DNA of 64,000 nucleotides, from positions 6,343,116-6,407,115 of the forward strand of contig NC_085859.1 in NCBI RefSeq assembly GCF_034702125.1. The letters are read 5' to 3'. Below are positions 56,988-64,000 of the stretch, piece after piece (the stretch's first letter is position 1; each line of letters begins with the position of its first letter). The translations under genes and the position numbers were made by a program. The notes beneath the pieces are model-generated. The model was not told the origin of the DNA, ran no database searches, and worked only from the letters and a program-made list of their open reading frames with translations. The stretch is from Engraulis encrasicolus (lineage: Eukaryota; Chordata; Actinopteri; Clupeiformes; Engraulidae).

Positions 56988-57135
56988 TTTCTGCAAATGT
57001 TTCATCTTTACTGTACCCCATCTCCTCTTCCTCTCCTTCTTCATTGATCATCATCATCATCCACGGACATCCAGGGTCAGGAAGGCTAGACGACTTCTCC
57101 AGCTCCTCCTCCTCCTCCTCCTCCTCCTCCTCCTC
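56988..57135 (-). CDS. Zinc-finger gene 4: acidic exon, 3' half (split by a transposon)
   Basis: Continuation of the gene 4 acidic exon on the far side of the 3.16-kb palindromic element. It begins with a Glu run, then LEKSSSLPDPGCPWMMMMIN and EEGEEEEMGY, the usual tail of this exon family. The usual EYSTEG|GTGAGT end is changed. Two donors in phase 1 remain: GAAA|GTAAGA (exon end 56988) and TACA|GTAAAG (exon end 57012). With an upstream boundary CTAAG|GAG at 57136 the 148-bp piece is in frame with both the 5' half and the finger exon. Confidence 0.55.
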
Positions 57136-57139
57136 CTTA

Positions 57140-60100
57140 GTCCAGCGGATTGGTGAATTGATCATGCACTTTTGAGTAAAAGCATGAAAATTGGTACACA
57201 TATACCTCTTCCTATGCTTATTAATATAAGCGTTGGAGGCGTCGCGAAAAATTAAGAATTTTCAAGATGGCCGCCAAATCCAATATGGCTAATCCAAATT
57301 AATGAAACTACCTGACACGTAGTTGTAAAAGCATGAAAATTGGTACATATATCCTTCTTGATATGCTGATTAATATTAGCATTGGAGGCGTAACGAAAAA
57401 TTATGAAATTTCAAGATGGCCGCCAAATCCAATATGGCCAACCCATATTAACGAAACTACCTGACACTTTGTAGTAAAGACCTGAAAATTGGTGCACATG
57501 TCCTTCTTAATATGCTGATCAATGTTATTGTTGGAGGCGCCGCGAAAAGTTCTGTATTTTCAAGATGGCCGCCAAATCCAATATGGCCAACCCATATTAG
57601 AGAGAAACCATCATGCACTGCGTCATAAATGCCTCAAATTTGGTAAATACATACTCTATGATGTACCTATTAATGTTAGAAATGGAATTGTTGCGTAAAA
57701 CCAAAATTGAAATGTTCAAAATGGCCACCAAATGAAATATGGCCGACCCATATAACAGGAATTGTATAGCAGATGAGTGAATCCATTATGCACGTAGTAA
57801 AAGCATGAAAATGGTTACACAATTCCTTCTTTTTCAGCTGATTAATATTAGATGTGAAAAACACAGAATTTTCTAAATGGCCGTCAAATCCAATATGGCC
57901 AACCCATATTAACTACCGGGCACTTTGTGGTAAAAGCATGATAATTGGTAGCCTACACAGTTACATCTTTATGTGCAGATTAATATTAATATTAGGAATG
58001 GAGGTATGAAAAAAATATCAGAATTTTCAAGACAAATGAAACATGTTTGACCCATATTAGTGAAACCACCATGCACTTTGTAGCAGGAGCATGCAATCAG
58101 CACACATATACTTAGTGATGTGTACAATAATCTATAAGGGTTCACGTGAGAAAGTTTGTGCACGCACACAGACACACACAAGTAATAGTCCTAAAAAAGA
58201 TTACTCTGAAAGTGATCCTAACATAGCCTAATTTCGAAACATCAATACCAATGTTATATATATATATATAGTTATATGTAGTGTTACATATTGTGTTACA
58301 GTACTGAAACCAGGGCACTATTTGCCGAGAACGCATGAAAACACATGTATCTTTTTATTGTATTAACATCATCAAAGAATAAAAAGAATTTTCAAGATGG
58401 CCCCACATCAAATATGGGCAACCCATAGATGCATAAATGGGCATAAAATATCCTGTATCTATCTCAGTATACATTTTTCTGTACTTGTAGTAAAAACATA
58501 ATAACATTTGTAGTCTTTGATGAGTCAATAAATATTTTAGTCACATTTTCAATGGATTTGATACATTTATCATCGCAATAAAGTGTGCACAACCATCACT
58601 CAAGTACTGTAAGTAACAAAACAAAATCTTGTCCCCCCTCAACATGGGGATTAAATCAAATCTTATCAACTTCACCTTGCATATGACGCATAGTTTGCAT
58701 AACTTGAACTACAAATACAGAAATTTGGGTTAACCATGAGCCAAATCTGGCACACCATTATTATAGCCAAAAAATGAATCCTAATACTGTACAAGTAAAC
58801 TTTCACTCAAGGTTACTCAAATTTACATACCCTGAGTTGACTTTGCACCAACTGTGCCATTCACTGTTCATTCAAAGTTCGTGTGTATCTTTTAATTAAG
58901 CATTATTGGCAGTTTGAATGATGTTGGCCATAGGATATACCACAGCCTGGGGAATCCCATGCTGCTTTGCGCAATCGTTCTGATCTGAAAGACAGCATGG
59001 ATTCCATCCCTTAGCAAGGGTACCACATCTTGGGCTCCATTCAGAGAGCGGGGAGGGGTGGAAAGGCGATGACTGCAGTTTGTTTGAATAGATACAACTG
59101 ACACGATTGGCTTTGTGCTATGCATATGCCAAATGAAACATTCGTAACACCCAATTAACGGCCATGGGTAATTTTAAACCACACCTTTCCTATGAGAAAT
59201 TGCATATGTAACCTCCAGAGTATCTCACTTGTGAGATCAACTGGTGTTAACCAGGCAAGACATACCCATACAACATGCATGGGACAGGATTGCCGTTTGT
59301 TTGAAAACTTTATAGTAATTAATGATTGGTTTCTTTTCTTAACCATGTCTTAACCATGTCCATGAATTGACAAATCAATTGAACTTTCTGTCTAGCAACC
59401 TTGAAAGCTTGACCCTTTTGAATTTGTAGTTATGAGAGGCATATTAAACACAAGGCCTATGCAGTCGTCACTAACTGGTAGAGGTACTGTATATCCCACA
59501 ATGTGCCTGGAGGATTAATTAATATGGGTTGGCTACATTTTATTTGGCGGCCATCTTGAAAATTCGGGTTTTATCTGCTATGCCTCCATTTCAAATATTA
59601 ATCAGCATATCAAGAGGTAAATGTGTTCCATTTTTCATGCTTTTACTACAAAGTGGGTGTTAAATTAAAATTCAATGGTCTCATTAATATGGGTTGGCCA
59701 GATTTGATTTGGCGGCCATTTTGAAAATTAAACTTTCTTGCAATGCCTCCATTTATTTTATTAATCAGAATATAAAGAGGTAACTGGGCACCCATTTTCA
59801 TGTTTTTACAACAAAGTGTGAGGTAGTTTCATTAATATGGGTTGGCCATATTGGACGTGGCGGCCATCTTGAAAATACAGCATTTTTCGCGGCGCCTCCA
59901 ATGATAACATTGATCAGCATATTAAGAAGGACATGTGTACCAATTTTCAGGCCTTTACTACAAAGTGTCAGGTAGTTTCATTAATATGGGTTGGCCATAT
60001 TGGATTTGGCGGCCATCTTGAAAATTCATAATTTTTTGCGATGCCTCGAATGCTAATATTAATCAGCATATCAAGAAGGATATATGTACCAAATTTCATG

Positions 60101-60302
60101 CTTTTACAACAACATGTCAGGTAGTTTCATTAATTTGGGTTCACCATATTGGATTTGGCGGCCATCTTGAAAATTCTTCATTTTTCGCGACGCCTCCAAC
60201 GCTAATATTAATCAGCATATCGAGAAGGATATGTGTACCAATTTTCATGCTTTTACTCAAAAGTGCACGATTAGGCCCTTTTGTGTGTCTAATCCGCCGG
60301 AC
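57140..60302. mobile_element. 3.16-kb palindromic TIR element inside a coding exon of gene 4
   Basis: Ends are inverted (TAGTCCAGCGGATT at the left, complement AATCCGCCGGACTA at the right), with TA flanks. Each arm holds about five tandem units of about 150 bp with the core TTCAAGATGGCCGCCAAATC and the phrase AAGCATGAAAATTGG, head-to-tail on the left and inverted on the right. The middle (about 58.1-59.5 kb) has no coding potential. Non-autonomous; superfamily not certain (TA target). Confidence 0.85.
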
Positions 60303-60305
60303 TAC

Positions 60306-60859
60306 CTCTTCTCTTTCTACTATTTCTTTAGTATGTGCCTTCTCCTCCTCCTCCTCCTCTTCTCTTTCTACTATTTCTTTAATAAGTGCCTTCTCCATTT
60401 CCTCCTCCTCTTCTCTTTCTACTATTTCTTTAGTAAGTGCCTTCTCCATTTCCTCCTCCTCTTCTCTTTCTACTATTTCTTTAATAAGTGCCTTCTCCAT
60501 TCCCTCCTCCTCCTCCTCCTCTTCTCTTCCTACTATTTCTTTAATAAGTGCCTTCTCCTCCTCCTCCTCCTCCTCCTCCTCTTCTCTTTCTACTATTTCT
60601 TTAATAAGTGCCTTCTCCATTCCCTCCTCCTCCTCTTCTCTTTCTACTATTTCTTTAATAAGTGCCTTCTCCATTCCCTCCTCCTCCTCTTCCTTTCCTG
60701 CCCCATCTTCCTTAGTTAGTGCCTTCTCCACTTCCTCCTCTTCTACTTCTTCTTTAATAATGACAATTTTCAGAAACCCTGAGTCAGGAGCAGTAGACGA
60801 CTCATCCTCTTCGCTTTTAATGTCTTGGTCCAATTCAGGCTTCTCGTACATTGTTTAAT
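60306..60859 (-). CDS. Zinc-finger gene 4: acidic start exon, 5' half with 8-fold repeat
   Basis: The ATG at 60851 reads MYEKPELDQDIKSEEDESST; acceptor TTGCAG lies at 60860. After DSGFLKIVIIKEEVEEEEVE come eight tandem units of about 17-22 residues, core KALIKEIVEREEEEE, with variable Glu runs and occasional GM. The repeat is made of oppositely charged residues and is likely a long charged helix (inference). Paralogous exons lack the expansion. The exon runs into a transposon at 60302; unspliced, the frame would continue about 54 codons into the element and stop at 60141. A GT at 60305 (GAAGAG|GTAGTC) could serve as donor and keeps the frame with the exon piece at 57135. Confidence 0.65.
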
Positions 60860-60942
60860 CTGCAAAAAGAGAAGAGTATTTAGTATTTTGCTTCTTTTTC
60901 ACTAACATTTCAAGTTCTGCAGAATGTTCTCATATAAGGAGA

Positions 60943-61182
60943 TGGGCTTTGGATCAGAGGGGTTCCGGTTCAAATCCCACCCTTCCACTACCTCTCCCAC
61001 TCCATGGCTGAAGTGCCCTTGAGCAAGGCACCTAACCCCAGACGGCTCCAGGGACTGTAACCAACACCCTGTACCAAGGCACCTAACCCCAGACGGCTCC
61101 AGGGACTGTAACCAACACCCTGTAATACCCTGTAATAATAACAACTGCAAGTCGCTTTGAATAAAAGGAAAGCGTCAGCTAG
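60943..61182 (+). mobile_element. SINE (same family as 14.5 kb) with internal duplication
   Basis: Contains TGGCTGAAGTGCCCTTGAGC and CAAGTCGCTTTGAATAAAAG. A 55-bp segment (AAGGCACCTAACCCCAGACG and following) is duplicated in tandem. The tail is interrupted by an hAT-like element and resumes after it at 61437 (AGTGTAATGTAATAATAAAA). Confidence 0.75.
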
Positions 61183-61183
61183 G

Positions 61184-61436
61184 TAGCCTGGTGAACCAGC
61201 GCCACCCGCTGGACGGCAAAATGTTTTGTCTACGGGTGGGTCTGGCCTCGCATAATGATTCAATGAAGCCAGAATGCCATGAATCTGGCAAACCGATTAC
61301 AACGCAAAGATGTGTTTTGAATCAAAGCGGGCAGGGTTTTGAGGGAAGGTTGTTCTCATCAACAATCTTCGGAATTTATTATGCATCGAGGCCAGACTAA
61401 ATTAGACATCCACATTTAGTCTGGTTTATCAGGCTA
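61184..61436. mobile_element. hAT-like MITE nested in a SINE tail
   Basis: Ends TAGCCTGGTGAACCAG / CTGGTTTATCAGGCTA. Flanking TCAGCTAGG versus TCAGCTCAG suggests an 8-9 bp target duplication. Related copy at 7327-7673. Confidence 0.72.
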
Positions 61437-61681
61437 TCAGCTCAGTGTAATGTAATAATAAAAGTAAAAGGCCAGTGATATGCTTGCTGTGTGCCTATAA
61501 CTGTGCATGTAACCGTGTACTTCAGGAGGACTGGACTGGAATAATTAAAAAGGTTGGAAAAAGTGCTTACAAAATATCCCACACATAACCATGTGGTCCA
61601 ATCACACACATCCACACACCTTACACACATACCTACTTTTGAGTGTCCACATTTACGGACATGCCTATTTTTATACACCAC

Positions 61682-62191
61682 CAGAGGTGGAAAGAGTACA
61701 GAAAATGTGTACTCAAGTAAAAGTATATTTACTTTGCCTAAATTCTACTCAAGTACAAGTAAAAGTACCTATCTAAAAATCTACTCAAGTAAAAGTAAAA
61801 AGTACTTCACTTAAAATGTAATTAGCTTTCCTCTTGAGAATGCATGTTTATTTTTCTTGAATATCGTCCTCCATAACCTCTATCTCTTGCTTGGCACCAG
61901 CCATCATCCAATACATTGATACAAGATAGTAAAATAGTGGAAATGCTGTGTGCCATCCTGCACAATCTTTCATTCCCGGCGGATTGTGGCATTATTGTGC
62001 ATGGTTTTGTCTCTCAGCATTTTGTCTATTTTTTAACTCAGTACTCAGGCCAGGTTCCATTGTAATTGAGTAAAGTACTTGGGTCAAAATGTTTTCAAGT
62101 ACAAGTAAAAGTATTAAAAAGTACAAAGTACTCATAAAAGCTACTCAAGTACAATACTTGAGTAAAAGTAATTAGTTACTCTCCACCCCTT
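61682..62191. mobile_element. hAT-like MITE with exact 8-bp target duplication
   Basis: Starts CAGAGGTGGAAAGAGTAC, ends GTTACTCTCCACCCCTT; target duplication TACACCAC at 61674-61681 and 62192-62199. Interior rich in CAAGTAAAAGTA words in both orientations. Confidence 0.82.
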
Positions 62192-62199
62192 TACACCAC

Positions 62200-62908
62200 C
62201 CAACATTGTTTGTGTTAGGCTACACCTATTAAAATGATTTCAGAACTGAAATGTCTCTCTTTCCCTATGGTTTAACACATGTTGAAATGAGGTTTCAGTT
62301 GAAGCTTCAAAAGCTCCACCAGAGATAAACCAATGTAATGATTTTTCAAAAGGGTGCCCGAACTTTCTCATACCACTGTATCACAGCCATAGACATCCAC
62401 ACACATCCACACTACTCCAGTGGATAGGTATAAAACTATGTGTGTATTCCAATATGCAACTTTGCGTCCTCCACTTGTGCCTGTGGCCTCATACCAGGAA
62501 TTAATACGTCATGATGACATCACTGACAACAGCAATTAATTTCAATATCTCGCAAAAACTCAATTGTAAAGTCCTTTTCTCATTTGCAAACTGGATGGTG
62601 AATGAAGAATAGTCCCCCAAAAATTCTTGTGGCTGGGCTGACAGCTGGGAAACTTTATTGTTTTCTCCACAGAGGAGGGGCCAGGAGGCGGGGCAAGGCC
62701 ACAAGCACAAGTGGAGGATGCAAGGTCGCATATTGGAATGCACTCTATGCTTTGGCAGCATAACCTAGTGCAGTAATGGCTGCTGGGTAAAAGCTATTAC
62801 AAATGTGACGGCAAATAACTTACTCCTTAACTTTAGGAATGTATGTCGTCTCTGACACCATCCAAGTGCCCACATTGCTCCAGGGACTGCAACCAAAACC
62901 CTGCTTGT
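62200..62908. other. Gene 4 intron 1, nothing coding
   Basis: TATTCCAATATGCAACTTTGCGTCC at 62437 onwards has an inverted partner near 62720-62745 (GCATATTGGAATGCA), suggesting a roughly 300-bp MITE at 62436-62750. No coding frame. Confidence 0.45.
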
Positions 62909-63140
62909 GGCAGCCGTGGTGTAATGGTTAGGGAGTTGGACTGTATATCAGAGGGTTGCAGGTTCAATCCCCCACCCTTACCAGCACCTTCCAATCCCTC
63001 TCTACCTCCCTCCATGGCTGAAGTGCCCTTAGGCAAGGCACCTATTCCATCACTGCTCCAGGGACTGTAAACAATACCCTATAATATCTCTAAGTCCCTT
63101 TGGGTAAGAGTGTCAGCTAATGTCATAATGTAATAATACT
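62909..63140 (+). mobile_element. tRNA-derived SINE
   Basis: GGCAGCCGTGGTGTAATGGT (A box), GGTTCAATCC (B box), ATGGCTGAAGTGCCCTTAGG. Same family as 14.5 kb. Confidence 0.78.
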
Positions 63141-63197
63141 ATAATATAAATACATTGAATGTACGTTCCTTTGGATAAAAGTATTGGCTACAACATG

Positions 63198-63300
63198 TCA
63201 TGGGTAAGCGGTTAGGGAGTCAGACCCAAAGGTTGATTCCTGACCCGCCACATGGGTGAAGGCAGTAGGCTAGTAATTACTCTCCCCTATCCTCCTAACT
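63198..63300 (+). mobile_element. Partial SINE
   Basis: CATGGGTAAGCGGTTAGG with a damaged B box, like the head of the copy at 36288. Decayed. Confidence 0.5.
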
Positions 63301-63826
63301 TACTAATATTCTTAGCTTAGCTTGCTCACATAGGCATCTATAATATGTTTGATCTTCCTTTGACTTGTTACAGTGGTGATTTGAAAGTGAATTCAGGATC
63401 ATCAGCTATGAGCCTCTGTGCAATACCAATATAGTGTAATACCCAACTAGCCAATTAGATTCGCCTTGACATATTTTTTTTCCTGGACCTCCTTTTGAGC
63501 CGTGTAGGCCTACTACCTGGTGCTTGTGCTCTGGAACTACACAACCACTTCTGTCTGGTGTCAGTGTCAAACCAACGTGACAGCCAGGTCAACAACAACA
63601 TGCCCGTTGTTGCGTATTACTTAGTTACTATATAGTTTTCGCATTAAGTAATCATAAATTGAAGCAAATTGTAATGACATTGACCAAACGATGTAGCCTA
63701 CACGATGTGCTCTTGTCTATGAACAATCCACAAACGGTCTTCAGTCAACCTGCATTCATTTCAATGCCTTACAGCGCAGAAAACACAAGCAGACTATCTC
63801 TCGCCAAGACTGTGACATGGTCTTAC

Positions 63827-63990
63827 CGGCTTTGTATGTGTTTAATTTTCGGTGCGAAATCGAGCACAGGTTTGAGAATGCTGGAAGAAAATGCCAAGCA
63901 AACGTGCCTGTGGCACTGCAGAAGTTTCCTGCACAGCTGCTTTATTTCGTTCCTTCTGACCGCCAGGCGGTGCTTTCAGCACTGAATGTT
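63827..63990 (-). other. Gene 4 candidate 5' non-coding exon and promoter region
   Basis: Shares with 18.7 kb the plus-strand block AATGCTGGAAGAAAA and the CACTGCAGAA/TTCCTGCACAGC block. The minus-strand donor AAAGCCG|GTAAGACC at 63827 matches that of gene 2. It may extend beyond the window edge. Confidence 0.5.
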
Positions 63991-64000
63991 CATCACATGC

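Noticed and set aside
60231..60858. Plus-strand Ser-rich and Leu/Phe-rich frames of 162-203 codons
   Set aside because: Antisense shadows of the repeated acidic exon of gene 4; no independent signal.

Overview
This window looks like teleost fish genomic DNA. It holds spliced vertebrate-type genes with GT-AG introns, a cluster of C2H2 zinc-finger genes, and a THAP-domain gene. The repeats are the usual fish mixture: Tc1/mariner, hAT-like MITEs with 8-bp target duplications, tRNA-derived SINEs, L2-like LINE 3' ends, a Ty3/Gypsy LTR element, and long (CA)n and (GT)n tracts. The species cannot be named from sequence alone. Two N bases (25728, 25740) show that this is a draft assembly.

The core is a head-to-tail family of four C2H2 zinc-finger genes, all on the minus strand. 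Each has the same plan: (i) a short non-coding first exon with a good splice donor (near 18.7, 33.3, 45.0/45.2 and 63.8 kb); (ii) a short acidic exon with the start codon, containing a [D]IK(T/S)EED motif, poly-Glu runs and an MMINEEGEEEEMEY tail, ending in phase 1; (iii) a zinc-finger exon starting G-E-G-Q-S-V-Q-S-N-G-S-Q-N-G in phase 1. Gene 1 (about 18.8 to 6.3 kb) is unusual. After the acidic exon it has four consecutive finger exons (5+6+3+2 fingers). All three internal finger exons are phase 1-1 and divisible by three, so one long reading frame is possible. Gene 2 (33.4 to 26.1 kb) has one large exon with 20 fingers. Gene 3 (45.2 to 36.8 kb) has four fingers and decayed finger remnants downstream. 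Gene 4 (64 to 55.2 kb) has eight fingers. Its acidic exon carries an eight-fold KALIKEIVERE-type repeat and is split by a 3.16-kb palindromic transposon. The two exon halves stay in frame only if the transposon is spliced out at GT-AG sites formed at its ends.

Inside the first intron of gene 3, on the same strand, is a four-exon THAP-domain gene (43884 to 41102). The left 4.6 kb holds no convincing coding gene, only a possible spliced non-coding plus-strand transcript and MITEs. From 46199 to 54352 lies a complete Ty3/Gypsy element (minus strand, 5-bp target duplication ATCCC). It is itself interrupted by a 5'-truncated L2-like LINE (plus strand) and by a Tc1-like palindromic element inserted at a TA.

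Much of the remaining DNA is repeats: nested hAT-like MITEs, SINEs, a TIR element carrying a 140-bp satellite, another carrying a 61-bp minisatellite, and a perfect 113-bp palindrome. Homology between introns and flanks of the finger genes shows that the cluster grew by repeated tandem duplication of exons and of whole genes.
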